DNA of 64,000 bases from Stemphylium vesicarium (taxonomy: Eukaryota; Ascomycota; Dothideomycetes; Pleosporales; Pleosporaceae), in assembly GCA_004380135.1 (NCBI GenBank), contig QXCR01000091.1:55297-119296 (forward strand). Reading direction: 5' to 3'. The translations under genes were made by a program, and so were the position numbers. The notes under the pieces are model-generated. The model was not told where the DNA came from and ran no database searches. It was given only the letters and a program-made list of their open reading frames with translations. This document shows positions 33,372 to 44,138 of this stretch, piece by piece (position 1 is the stretch's first letter; each line of letters starts with the position of its first letter).

Positions 33372-35242
33372 ATGGCATTTCCAGACCATTATGAACGACC
33401 TTCTCTTGAAGACGGTGACTCCTTCGTGTCATTCACAGAGCCAGTACGCCTCTCACCACTTGGTAGTTTCCTCAGGCAAGAACCAGACCACGACATCACA
33501 CATCATGATGTTAGTGCCGAGACCTTGCTTCACGATCGTCCAACATGGCGCCCGGAGAGTATTGATGATATACCGATCAAAGAGCAAGTCGCCATGAAAT
33601 ATCTAGAAGATACGCCTAAGCGCGTCAAGATGTTCCATCTTAGAGACTGGGTTTGGGAAATCGCCGCCGCCGTCTTCAGCCTCACTTGCGTCGTCGCAAT
33701 CATCGTCGTCCTGAGAACCCATCAAGAGAAGTCATTAGCAAGTTGGCACTTCGTATACGACATCACACTCAACACACTAGTTGCGCTTCTTTCCACATTA
33801 TCACGGACTGCGCTCATCGTTCCCGTTGCATCATGCATCAGCCAGCTCAAATGGATTCACCTCGTGAGCTCACCACACCCTTTGCGCGAGCTTCAGATTT
33901 TCGACGATGCCAGCCGAGGGCCATGGGGATCGTTGGAGCTCATCTGGAGACTTCATTTCAGAACCAAATTGGCCACATGGGGCGCGTTGATCACGATAGT
34001 GTCGCTTACCATGGGCCCCTTGTCGCAACAACTCCTCTCATATCCTTCGAGATTAGCTTTCGAAGAATCTGGCGCGACCTTTTATAGGGCCCAGAACTAT
34101 GACTCCGGTGCGATGCGGGGAGCCCGGGTTGGTACCAATCAAGGTATGGTAAACCAAACATCCTCATCATGTCTAGTAATTTGCTTATTCGACGTCTAGA
34201 CGTTAGGATGGATCCTAAGATACAAGGCGCCATTCTGAATGGTCTGTACAACCTCAGTGCGCCTGTTCAGATTGAGTGCCAGACCAGTAACTGCCAATGG
34301 GACCTCTACACTACTCTTGCTGTAACTAGCAAATGCGAAAACGTTACCTCCGCAACCACGATCAACTGTACAAATGCAGGTCAGTTGTATTCGTGTGATT
34401 ACAACACTCCAGGCGGCTTCCTCGTTCAATCAAGAGTATTTTCCAGCAGTGCGTCCGGATCTGCTACGCGCTTCAACAGCACGGCTATTACGCCATTGAG
34501 GGATGATGTCCTGGTGATTTTTGCGGCTGTCAATATGTTAGAGCCTTACAGCTTGGAAGCCCCAGATGTCACTGAATGCGAAATGCGCTGGGTAGCTCAG
34601 AGCGTCCAGAATACTACTGTGACAAATGGGACCTTTCATCCTGGGATTACTCAAAATTATGAGCTCCAATTCTTGGAAGATGCCACCAATGGGGCAGACT
34701 ACATGCTTAAGTTCGGGGTTTCAGACGAAAGCACGACCTTCCCTGGGAATAGCACTTTTTCTATCTTCTGGCCCGATCATTATGAGATTCAAAGATTCCT
34801 TGAAGAACTATTTTCCTCCTCGATAACAGATCCTTTCGGTATAGCACTCCAGAATTCCACTAATCTCTCGCAGACAGTGGCCATGATAAGCGATAGTATG
34901 ACGTATGCCATGGGGCAAAGCCCAAGCGGTATCAAGTTACCTGGGCAGGCCATAACGACCGAGCAATACATACGTGTCAATTGGGGCTGGATTGGCCTGT
35001 CCATCGGCGAGGTGGCCATGGGGATTGCGTTCTTCATAACCACGTTGATACACACCTGGAGGAGGAAGATAGCAACATGGAAGAGTTCAGCTATGATACT
35101 TCTCCTTACAGAGATGGAGGGCTGGCACCCCGGAGACATCAGAATGGGGAGCGCCCGAGAAATAGAGAAGAGGGCAAAGGAAATGAGAGGACTACTCGAA
35201 AGCAGCGAAAGCGGAGGTCAAAGATTCAGACGCATAAACTAG
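33372..35242 (+). CDS. DUF3176 multi-pass membrane protein
   Basis: Two exons, 33372-34143 and 34200-35242, joined over a 56-nt intron, 604 residues. DUF3176 is a fungus-specific family of unknown function. The hallmarks are present: WVWEIAAAVFSLTCVVAIIV, then TLNTLVALLSTLSRTALIVPVA, ISQLKWIHL and FDDASRGPWGSLELIWRL. Membrane segments lie at ~94-116, ~133-155 and ~205-225. A long probable extracytoplasmic domain follows with many N-glycosylation sites and paired cysteines (ECQTSNCQW, CENVTSATTINCTNAGQLYSC written in part). A final membrane helix (GWIGLSIGEVAMGIAFFITTLI) leads to a basic tail. The start at 33372 (MAFPDHYERP) is preferred; an in-frame ATG at 33198 would add 58 residues without a domain. 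The stop is only 33 bp from the stop of the convergent MDR gene. Confidence 0.88.
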
Positions 35243-35275
35243 CAGCTCCAACTACGATACTTGGCCCCTTCAAGA

Positions 35276-36376
35276 CTATACCCCATACTTCTTCGCCAAC
35301 TCCTCATCAACAATAAACAACATCTTCCCCTTCGTCGCACTCCCATCAATAAGCATCTGATGCGCCTCAACCTCATCCTTCAACCGCATAACCTTTGCAA
35401 TAACCGGATCAAGTCTCCCCTCCCTAACCTTCCTAACCACCGCATAAAACTCCTCGACCTCCTTCTTCTTCGGGAAATCAGTATCAAGATGCCAAAACGT
35501 AACACGCGGGGGCTGCAAAATCTCGCCAAGGAACGCATCCCTATTCTCCAACATACGGCTCCCATCCGGCGCGATATTGCCCATCATACCATAGATGACA
35601 ACTTTGCCCGTATCTTTCTTCGCGACGGCGAGGAAATCGCGGACGCTTTCTCGACTGCAGACGGGGTCGAGGGCTAGATCTACGCCCTCGCCGCCCGTGA
35701 GGTCGAGAACTTGCTGTACGAGGTCGCTCGCCGTGCGGTCCACAGGTTCAACACCCAAACCGCGGACGTAGTCGAATTTTCCCTGCGAACACGTCCCGAT
35801 GATGCGGATACCCAGGTCAAACGCCGCGTTTAACTGCGCGGCTGCTGTGCCCAGCCCGCCACTCGCAGCGCCGATTAGGATGGTAGAACCAGGCTTCAGG
35901 TCCGCACCGCTGTGCTTCAGCATGCCCCACGCCGTCATGTAGTTAAGCGGCAGCGCACACATCTTGAGCGGATCGTCGTCCTTCTCCAGTAGCAAGACTT
36001 CATCCCACGGCATCGCAACATGCGTTGCATGCGCCCCGAACATACTCAGCGCCGCGACGCGGTCCCCGACTTTCAAACCGCGAGATGCGGGGACGGCGTC
36101 GCCCAAAGCCACAATCTCGCCTACGAGGTCGTAGCCTGGTGTGAAACCGGGCTTCTGAGATGTGGGGTGTGGGTACCCGCCTGCGCGCTGGATGTTATCT
36201 GTTCCTGCGATGCCGGCGACGAGGATCCGGATTAGCACGCTCGTGGGCGTGAGCAGGGCGAGGGGGTCGAAGGCGTGCCATTGGAGGACTGAGGGTGTAC
36301 CGAATTGGGGGATGAGCCAGTGGCCGGGGGAGGTGGGGGTTGGTGAGGTGTTTGGGGTTGAGATGGAGGAGGCCAT
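35276..36376 (-). CDS. MDR-superfamily NAD(P)-dependent oxidoreductase (quinone-reductase-like)
   Basis: One exon, 366 residues, normal length. Medium-chain dehydrogenase/reductase fold: the N-terminal GroES-like part includes GTDNIQRAGGYPH and GYDLVGEIVALGDAVP, then KVGDRVAAL. The nucleotide-binding part has the Gly-rich loop GAASGGLGTAAAQLN and later VIYGMMGNIAPDG. The Cys and His ligands of a catalytic zinc found in true alcohol dehydrogenases are not evident, so a zinc-independent quinone-oxidoreductase-like enzyme acting on an unsaturated carbonyl or quinone is more likely. No targeting signal; cytosolic. The first ~18 residues are Ser/Thr/Pro-rich. Substrate cannot be named. It is convergent with the DUF3176 gene. 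Confidence 0.88.
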   Translation of the reverse strand: MASSISTPNTSPTPTSPGHWLIPQFGTPSVLQWHAFDPLALLTPTSVLIRILVAGIAGTDNIQRAGGYPHPTSQKPGFTPGYDLVGEIVALGDAVPASRGLKVGDRVAALSMFGAHATHVAMPWDEVLLLEKDDDPLKMCALPLNYMTAWGMLKHSGADLKPGSTILIGAASGGLGTAAAQLNAAFDLGIRIIGTCSQGKFDYVRGLGVEPVDRTASDLVQQVLDLTGGEGVDLALDPVCSRESVRDFLAVAKKDTGKVVIYGMMGNIAPDGSRMLENRDAFLGEILQPPRVTFWHLDTDFPKKKEVEEFYAVVRKVREGRLDPVIAKVMRLKDEVEAHQMLIDGSATKGKMLFIVDEELAKKYGV

Positions 36377-37013
36377 TTTTGGTGTTTCGGAAGTTGATGT
36401 TGGAGTGTTGGGAGATGGTGATGATGGGTTGAGATGAATTTGAATTCTAGGTTCGAGATACCCCGTTTTATACTCTTTGCTTTGTGCAATATACTTACTT
36501 TGTCGTCTTGATTGTTATACTTTTCACTCCGCTGATGGCGCATGTCTACCGCCGACCAAGGTCGTTCATTCCCACTCCGCTGTGCATAACGGCGTCTGTG
36601 AGATTCACTCCGCCTCCCACCAAATAGCTCACAGCACCGAACTTCGTTGGTGTTTCTTCACTCCGCACGGCGACTTGGGTCGTTTCAAAGCAAGGATCTG
36701 CTATGTCAGCAACACATGTACAACATCGTGCACAATACGTTGATGGAAACAAAGCGGACCGGACCGCTACATGATGCAAGGTTGCTCGTTACTAAAACAT
36801 CTTGGCAGCCCAAGTCGATGGATAGCGGAATTTCGTCCAGCGAATCGCACTTCATTTCGTCTTTTTAGACTCGGGATCTACGGAAGCCGTGAACTCCGCG
36901 ATAGCCTTACGCAGGATATCAGTTTTCCTTATCCGCTCTTCACGCCCCCTTCCTCTCCTACCATCTCAATCTTCCTCTACCTCCGTATTCTCCTCCCTTC
37001 ATCCCTTACTAGA
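36377..37013. other. Intergenic between the MDR and GFA genes
   Basis: MDR promoter and GFA downstream region. The frames seen (36477-36743, 36771-37238) are shadows or chance openings. No feature recognised. Confidence 0.4.
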
Positions 37014-37580
37014 CTAAAAGCTCTTCCCATCGGCATCTTTCAAATTCAACGCCTTGACATCCACACCCTCCAATACCCTCACATTAACACACGTCATGCC
37101 CGGGAAAAAATCCTCGTATTTCGAGCGTGCCAGACACGACGTCCCGCATGTGCCGCAGAAATAATGGCCCATTTTCTGGGTGCCGAAGGAGTAGGACTAT
37201 CCATTGTTATTCGTTTGTTAGCGAAAAACACGGTTTAGGATCAGCACTAGCACCGCCGCCGCATCTTTTCTCTTGAAGCGTGCTCGAAGTGGAGATGGGG
37301 ATATGCGAATTGAGGGGGTGCAGCTTACACGAAATTCTTCAATACTGCCTTTTGAGAATACAACGCGCGAGTTGGGCACGTGGATGAATAGGTACCCGTT
37401 GCGAGCGCAGATGCTGCAGTTGCATTCCATGACCGTTGCGCCGGGGTCGTTGAGCGGCGGTGAAGCAGTAACTGTGTACACAAAGGCGCCGCAGTGGCAT
37501 GATGCGTTGTACGTCGCTGTTGGGGCGTCTGCTGCGGGAGCAGTAGGGAGGGTAACGTCGGATTGTGCGGGGCCTGACAT
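37014..37580 (-). CDS. GFA/CENP-V domain protein (glutathione-dependent formaldehyde-activating type)
   Basis: Two exons, 37580-37329 and 37196-37014, 144 residues, joined over a 132-nt intron. GFA-fold proteins bind two structural/catalytic zinc ions; some bacterial members speed S-hydroxymethylglutathione formation, but most fungal ones are untested. Metal ligands seen: SCHCGAFVY (CxC), CNCSICARNG (CxxC plus an extra Cys) and, across the intron, HYFCGTCGTSC. The splice joins SIEEFR to SYSFGTQKMGHYFCG, which is the normal order SKG…LxxY…KxxxFFCxxCG. The first 25 residues are a low-complexity Ala/Thr leader without a clear target signal. Family firm, reaction inferred. Confidence 0.87.
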
Positions 37581-39056
37581 CGTGCCTTGTAGTGTGGTAA
37601 TGTGAGAATCAAAAGCAATGGTAGGTCTGGGGTCGAAAGCACACTGCGATGCTATTCGTATGATGGTTGAGGTGAGTTTGATGCTGGATGGCAGCGACGC
37701 CGAGGCTTATCAACATGCACGACGGCTTTTGCGGTTTCTGCGGCAGAAGCCATATCCAATGGCTGCCTAAACGTCAGTTATCGCACTCGTATCGCGACAT
37801 GCAAGGCGTCCCGCGCCATGGGCGAATCGTAGATGAGGATTCTCGCCACGGCGGCGCGAAGGGGACGCGAAGTCAGCTGAGCGACCATCTCGCCGGGGTG
37901 ATATGCAGGCCTAAGTCACGGGTTTCGCATTCCTCGTTTCGCTCTACGACAGGGTGCATCTATTCGCGGCTTCTATGTTTCTGTCCGGCGATGGTTTGGG
38001 GAGAATAGTCTAGGGTCTGGGCGGGATTGTTATCCCTTGCGCTGCGAAGTTTCTCCACCTGCTTATCGTTCTCGATTCACACTGCGTTCTTGATACTTCC
38101 TTCTCGAGTTGACATCACTCAACATATGGTAGGAAGCAGACGAATATGGCAAGCGGAAAACTTGATCAAACATCAGTGCCGGGGTGACTCTTGACGCGAC
38201 GTTGTAGAATAAAGACGGGTGACTATGCAGGAATCGACATCGGGTATCAAGAACGTGTATTATTAGTTTTAGTTTATTTTGGAGAAGCCTCCTATCTACA
38301 GCGCACATTTCTCTGGGGAATGACGATCTACAAACTACAAGAGATTCGGCGAACACATGCGCACGATCGTATAGTGGTCGTGAACATTTCTGGACCGTGC
38401 ACGAGTCGTGGCTTGGTGGTTGTGGACAGAAGCAAGTAACGCAAGGCGAAAGCCGTCGATAGACGCACATGGCAGATAAAGGTTGTTGTCGTGTACTTGC
38501 TTGTTCACAGACAAAGCAAGCTCGACGAACGAGAGATACGTGTACTTATCCTGGCGCTGTCCGTGTGACTCGATCCGATGAGAAAACGAGCCTATCGAAA
38601 CGTTCAACGGGCACGCTCGACGCTCTTCTGATGACTCAGCACACAATGCAAGAACAAGCAAAAACTTACCTCAACACAGTGAGCGTATACTTGGGGAGGC
38701 AAGGAGGGAGGGATGAACTTCACGAAACCTAAAGGTGATCAGCGTGGAAAGTGGGTGCAAATTATCTTTTTGTTACCATACGTGGTCTCTCTCCTACTAA
38801 AAGTTGGCACACTGGTGGCAGGCCAGAAAGTGCTTATCCTGACGTAATATAAACGCCACATACTCCGAATCTAACCCTACTGTGATGTACATGATAAGCA
38901 ACGTAAGCCCGAACCATGAAGGGCACTGACCCACAAATGCTCGTAAACCAGAAATCTTCGTCCCGAATCGCTGAAGAGAAAGAGAAAATGCAATGTAACC
39001 TCAGAGTGGCGGCTCTGGATCAAAATACCAAAAGGGAGGTACTGGGGATCTTACGT
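37581..39056. other. Intergenic, ~1.5 kb without gene
   Basis: Separates the GFA gene from the 3' end of SF3B1. Frames at 37688-38008, 38063-38470 and 38335-38661 have no domain and unlike composition. No repeat or RNA gene seen. Confidence 0.4.
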
Positions 39057-42000
39057 TTAGATGAAGATGTCCAGTTCATGTCTCCTAACCTCGTCCTCCT
39101 CGAAAGTCGGGTATGCCGGAACCATGGCGTCGGCGTTCTGAACGTACGCATCGTTGTAGATGCGCCAGTACGGTTGTCGGACCTTGCGAGCTGGGTGGAA
39201 GAGACCAGCCCAGACGTAGTTCATGACGAGCGGGGTACCGATGGCGTTGCGAACACCCTCAATAGCCTCGATGATTCGGTCAATAACGTGAGGACTAGTC
39301 TCGAAAAGATTGGGCCAAAGAAGATTGAGCAAGTGGATCATCGCATCTTCGCAGTCGAGGCCGACACAACCAAGGGCGACGTGCTTGACTACAGAGGCTG
39401 CAGTCTGACGATGCACTTGGTCTCGGTCGATGAGGGCGTCCTCTAGGAGTGGTGTGATGGCGTACACGTAGTCCTTGGCCATCTCACCAATGTACTCAAA
39501 CATGAAGGATAGTGACTTGAGGACACCGTTCTGTACGTTGAGCTCTGGCACACGGTACTCGTTCATGAGGGCGGGAAGGACAGTAAAAGGCGCGCAAGTC
39601 TCGGCGACAATACCGATAGCGACAGCTGTACAGACACGAGACTGACGCTCCTGGACGCGAAGGTTGCCGAGAAGTGTTGCCAACACATCTTGAGGACCGA
39701 TGGCCTTGGCGATGTAACCAAACGTGTTGTTGGCAGCACGACGAATACCCTTCTTGTGGGCCTTGAGCATGTCGAGTAGTTCGAAACAGATTCGCATCCA
39801 TTCACGAGGGTTGACGTAGTTTGCACCTCGATCGGCAATACGTCCTACAAGATCAATAGTGTTCTCTTGCACCTTCTCGTGTCGATTGCGGAGAATGGGC
39901 GTGAGGCGGGGCAAGAGATCCTTGATGGGTGGCTGCATGGCGTGGAGACCGACGACCGTGACGATAGCACGAAGAGCACCGAGGATAGAACCAAGAACTT
40001 CGGGGTACTCCTCACCAAGGTATTCGTATAGTGCTTGCGCGAGCTTAATAAGCTGTGGATCTTCGTCGCACTTCTGCATTACGAAAGTGATACGAGAGAT
40101 GAGATCTGCTGCTTGCTGACGGACAGTAGCGGACTTGTTGTTGAGCCTAGCAAGAACTGTCGCGACAATCTGTGGGAGATAGGTCTTAGTACGCTCACCC
40201 AGGGCGTTGACAACCGTGGCGAAACCGTCGATGACAATGGGGTCCTCGATAGTCTGATCCTGGAAAGCAACGAGTACACCGTCAATGAGCTGTTCCTCCA
40301 AGCGCTGGTCCACATCGTGTGCGCCCAAAGTGCTGATGACCTTATCAACAGTCTCAACGGTCATCTTGCGGTACGCCTCGTTCTCGTCTTTCATGTTGTT
40401 AACAATGCGACCAACGATCTCAGCAACACCAGCCTTCTGAGCCAAGTCCACCGTGGTGTCAACTACCTGTCGGTAGTTGCGCTTGTCGAGGGCCATACGT
40501 CGTACCCAGAAATGCTTGAAAAACTCGGGCAGAACGTTGTCCTTGAGGTAGACGGGTGTGACACCTGCGGTGTTGGAACACTGCGAGACGACCTTGAGCA
40601 CGACCTTCTTCATTTCCTCGTCGGGAGATTGGAACTCGCGAATGACAATCTCCATAATCTGACTGGTATAGTAGTTGGAGTACTCCTCGTCCATGAGCGG
40701 GATGACGTAACCGACAGCCTTGAGGAAAGACGCAAGAGCCTTACCACGCTGGCGACGAGCTCCAGTCCAGAGAGGGTTAAGGATGTCATCGAAAGACTCG
40801 ATACCATACGGACTGGCAGCTTCGGCAAGAGCGGCAAGAGCAAGAGCTGTGACCATGCGGACCTTTGGCTGCTCATCGTTCAAGTTCTCGCCAATGCACT
40901 CGACGAGTCCCTTCAAATGAGGAAGAATGGCACAACCCATCAGAATGGGAATTTGCTGTATGATCTTCACACCAGTGTGACGTGCATGCCATGACTTCTT
41001 CGATCGGCAGACAGCTCGGAGGAACGGTAGGAGGGCGGGGATACCAAGAGCGGATGCGACGACGGCGAAGGCTCGGGCAGTGGTGTTTCGGACGTATTCG
41101 TCTTGGTGGTCCAAGTCAGGACGCATCGTACTGATCATATGTGCGAGACCAGCGGCCTTTGCGAGGTTGGAAATGATCTCGCGACCTTCGACACGCGCGT
41201 AGTAATCCTGGTCGATGAGGAGCGGCTCGATGACGACGAGGATTTTGTGCACGTAGGGTCGAACAAGATCGTCGAGTTTGTACAAGACACGGTCGATGAC
41301 CTTGACAAGCAAATGTCGCTCTTGGTCCTCCAGGGTGCGCTCCATCAAGAGTGGCAGGATCTGGTTGAACAGGGCTCCGGCACCAAACTGCCTGGCGTTG
41401 TCTGTAAGTTGTCGAAGTGCAGTCTTTCGCATCGGTGGTGTTCCGTTCTTGACCTTGAGAAGCAGTCGCATGATCTTGCGTTCCTTTAGCTCTTCGACAG
41501 TCATCTCGTTCTCGTCGGCGCCGTCTGTAAGCTTTCCAAAGTACTTCATGTCCTCGTTCTTGAAGAACTGCAAATCGCCAACACCTGGAATCTCGGTCGG
41601 CAGCTGCTTGCCCATGGCAGCCAAGCTGTTGTCTGCCTCTGGGAGTAAGAAGCCTTGGTATCCGGTCGGGAGAGCTGGCATGCCCACTGGTCGCCGTACT
41701 GGCTCGTAACCTGGTGGTGCTTCGAGGACCTTGTAGCCTTCGGCCTCGCCGGGAAGCATCATGTCGAGCTGCTCATCGGACAGTGGGGCATTGCGGTTGG
41801 AGATATCTGTGCCGAAAGCATACGTCTGGGCAATTGGGTGGCTGCCGTTCGCGGCCGGGGCGGGTGTCGCAGCGGTTGCGGGAGCTACGGCGGTGGTATC
41901 CCAACGTGATCGGGCTGGGGCAGCAGCCTCTTTTGTTGCGTCCTCTGGTGCCGGTGACCATCGTGAGCGTTTCTTGGGTTCAGCGTCTTCCTCGTTTGCC

Positions 42001-42632
42001 TCTTGCTTGACAACAGGGGCCTCGTCGTCTGCGGTCTCATCCCACCGTCTCCTCTTGCGAGTCTTCTTCATAGGCGGGGTCTTGTCGCCATCGACTGTGG
42101 GAGGTGCATCGTCCTGGAGTGTAGGCTTGTGATCCAAAACCTCATTGCCGCCAGACTTTTCCTTTTCCTCGATTAATCTCTTCACACGCGCCTCCTCGCG
42201 TTCAAACTCGCGCTGCTTCATAACATCCTTGTAGGACTGACCGCCTTCCTCTCCATCCTTTGCGAAGGGATCAGCGCGTGATGGGGAAAGTTCCCGATCG
42301 AATCGTCTCCGCTGGTAGTCGGTTTCGCGCGATGCGATCTGAGCCTGCTTCTCGCGACTGTCGAGAATGTCGGCCTCACCCGCGTCGCCATGCGCGAATT
42401 CGTTCATCATCTCCTTGGAGGCTGTGTACTGTCCGACAAGGCTCCGGCCATTGAGCTGGACATCGTCCATGTCGTCGTCCTGGTCAGCGACAGCGATGGA
42501 GCTGACGTAGTCGCCGTTGTTTCCGCCATAGAGCTCCTTGTCGAACGCCTCGTTAAGCGACTGCTTGTTGTTGGATGTGTCCCCATTGGCGGCGCCATTG
42601 GCCCTTGAGTTTCCTGCGCGCGGTCCGGCCAT
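39057..42632 (-). CDS. HSH155: U2 snRNP splicing factor SF3B1/Hsh155
   Basis: One exon, 1191 residues, close to other fungal SF3B1. It is the largest subunit of SF3b in the U2 snRNP and clamps the branch-site helix during spliceosome assembly in the nucleus. The N-terminal third is charged and disordered, with Trp-containing motifs that in this family bind U2AF-homology domains: KRRRWDETADD, RSRWSPAPED and RSRWDTT. The C-terminal two thirds is an unbroken HEAT-repeat array: LLLKVKNGTPPMRKTALRQL, RYVRNTTARAFAVVASALG-like repeats, EYSNYYTSQIMEIVIREFQ, FFKHFWVRRMALDKRNYRQ and HPARKVRQPYWRIYNDAYV near the end. The position of the human K700 cancer hotspot appears to fall in NDEQPKVRMVTALAL. No intron found despite its length. 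Confidence 0.96.
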   Translation of the reverse strand: MAGPRAGNSRANGAANGDTSNNKQSLNEAFDKELYGGNNGDYVSSIAVADQDDDMDDVQLNGRSLVGQYTASKEMMNEFAHGDAGEADILDSREKQAQIASRETDYQRRRFDRELSPSRADPFAKDGEEGGQSYKDVMKQREFEREEARVKRLIEEKEKSGGNEVLDHKPTLQDDAPPTVDGDKTPPMKKTRKRRRWDETADDEAPVVKQEANEEDAEPKKRSRWSPAPEDATKEAAAPARSRWDTTAVAPATAATPAPAANGSHPIAQTYAFGTDISNRNAPLSDEQLDMMLPGEAEGYKVLEAPPGYEPVRRPVGMPALPTGYQGFLLPEADNSLAAMGKQLPTEIPGVGDLQFFKNEDMKYFGKLTDGADENEMTVEELKERKIMRLLLKVKNGTPPMRKTALRQLTDNARQFGAGALFNQILPLLMERTLEDQERHLLVKVIDRVLYKLDDLVRPYVHKILVVIEPLLIDQDYYARVEGREIISNLAKAAGLAHMISTMRPDLDHQDEYVRNTTARAFAVVASALGIPALLPFLRAVCRSKKSWHARHTGVKIIQQIPILMGCAILPHLKGLVECIGENLNDEQPKVRMVTALALAALAEAASPYGIESFDDILNPLWTGARRQRGKALASFLKAVGYVIPLMDEEYSNYYTSQIMEIVIREFQSPDEEMKKVVLKVVSQCSNTAGVTPVYLKDNVLPEFFKHFWVRRMALDKRNYRQVVDTTVDLAQKAGVAEIVGRIVNNMKDENEAYRKMTVETVDKVISTLGAHDVDQRLEEQLIDGVLVAFQDQTIEDPIVIDGFATVVNALGERTKTYLPQIVATVLARLNNKSATVRQQAADLISRITFVMQKCDEDPQLIKLAQALYEYLGEEYPEVLGSILGALRAIVTVVGLHAMQPPIKDLLPRLTPILRNRHEKVQENTIDLVGRIADRGANYVNPREWMRICFELLDMLKAHKKGIRRAANNTFGYIAKAIGPQDVLATLLGNLRVQERQSRVCTAVAIGIVAETCAPFTVLPALMNEYRVPELNVQNGVLKSLSFMFEYIGEMAKDYVYAITPLLEDALIDRDQVHRQTAASVVKHVALGCVGLDCEDAMIHLLNLLWPNLFETSPHVIDRIIEAIEGVRNAIGTPLVMNYVWAGLFHPARKVRQPYWRIYNDAYVQNADAMVPAYPTFEEDEVRRHELDIFI

Positions 42633-44138
42633 GTTTGCTGCAGGTTGCGTGACGGGTTGGGGATTGTTTGGGTTGATTGAGGGGATGGCAACCTGTGAGC
42701 TTCTCCAAAGTTTCGAGATCCCGTGCTTAGCGTCCGCCTGTTGCGGACTAGCGGGGTGGCTTAGTCACCTCGCCCAATTCACGATTCGAAATCAACGGCG
42801 TCGACAGCGACCTTGTCACGTGCTGTCTTAACATGTGCACGCATTGCAAAGACACTGACGACTGCATCCTCACATCCCAAGGCGTGCATACCTGTGATGA
42901 GTGGCACTAGCCGCCGAGTCCAAGCCTTGCGGCGTACCTAGGTAGTCATCCCTCTCTATGATGCCAACATTTACATGCAGGTGGTACCCTAGCCCACCTC
43001 TCGCAATATATCCAAATATCGAAACACGACACAGCCATCTACTACCAAAGGGCACGTCTTTTGGGCACTGCCAGCCAGCCTAACGTGGTCGGTCTCCGAA
43101 CGCGTCGGCGCGTAAGGCCCGGGGGAGAGTGTCGGGCTTATCTACTACAGGTAGCAGATAGCAGAGCCTGCACGCGTGCGGAGCCGACGCGTTGCTTCTT
43201 CGATCGTCCCGGCAGTCATCGACGTCGTGCATGATCTTCGGAGGCGCAAGACGAGGCTTTCTTTTGCGTTTCATGCCCAGCCTTGCGTTCCTACCATGGT
43301 GGCAGTGGCGCATGGCTCATTTGTGAGCCTGCCACCCGTTTGGTGCGACCCGGAGCGGTTTCCTATCAACTGCAGAACCGTTCTTGTGCTCGAGGCGCCG
43401 AGATGCTCTGGATTTTGTTTTGGACACCGCAGTTTACTGACCCACTCGCAAAACTAACTTCGAGCATTGGCACATCTGCGGGCGTTCTTCGTCACTCCAT
43501 GATGTGGCTTCGCTGATCATTCTGTTACAAGAAATTGCACCAGCCATCGCGAGATGATCTCTGCATGCTCACACCGCAGTCGTCAAGACTGCTGCTTCGT
43601 CACCGTCGTGCGTCGCAACATCATTTCACGTGGGTGCAGCAATCACACGAGACTTTATCCATTGCCACAGGCGACGCGGCATTCGCGTGGGCTTTCCATA
43701 GAGAACCCTACCACTGCTGCTAAAAATATGTCTCACGTTGCGGGGCCAGCCAAAAACCGCCGAACTACTGTGAGTGCGGGCCTCGTAATACGGGCCCATG
43801 CAACGAATAATCGAAGGCGCAGTGTCGTGCGAGCCGAGCTAAAGTCGCTTTACGAAGCTGCGGGCTTCTACGCAAGGGCTCGAAACGGAGACTTCGGTTC
43901 TGTGCTGCCTGCCAGCCACACAAGACAGTCGCGCCGTGCCGGGGTCCGTGGCCGTAGTAGGGTCGCGGCATGTTGCTGATAATGAGAGACGCTGTCCCAC
44001 TTGGTTTCGAGGGGTAGATCCTGCCTCTTGCTTTATTGTGTTGCTCGTGCCTGCTAATTCATTTCCTTCCCAACCTCGTTTGTTGTTGTTTGATATTTCT
44101 TCCAGGCCTTCCTCGTTTCGGCTGAAACGGCATCCAAA
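42633..44138. other. Intergenic, divergent promoters, ~1.5 kb
   Basis: Upstream of SF3B1 (-) and of the 44139 gene (+). Frames such as 43554-43979 are Arg-rich, without domains. No RNA gene or repeat recognised. Confidence 0.4.

Noticed and set aside
36450..36480. GGTTCGAGATACC, resembling a tRNA T-loop
   Set aside because: No acceptor stem, anticodon arm or D-arm partner found around it.
40035..40994. 319-codon plus-strand frame
   Set aside because: Antisense to the SF3B1 HEAT repeats; no domain.
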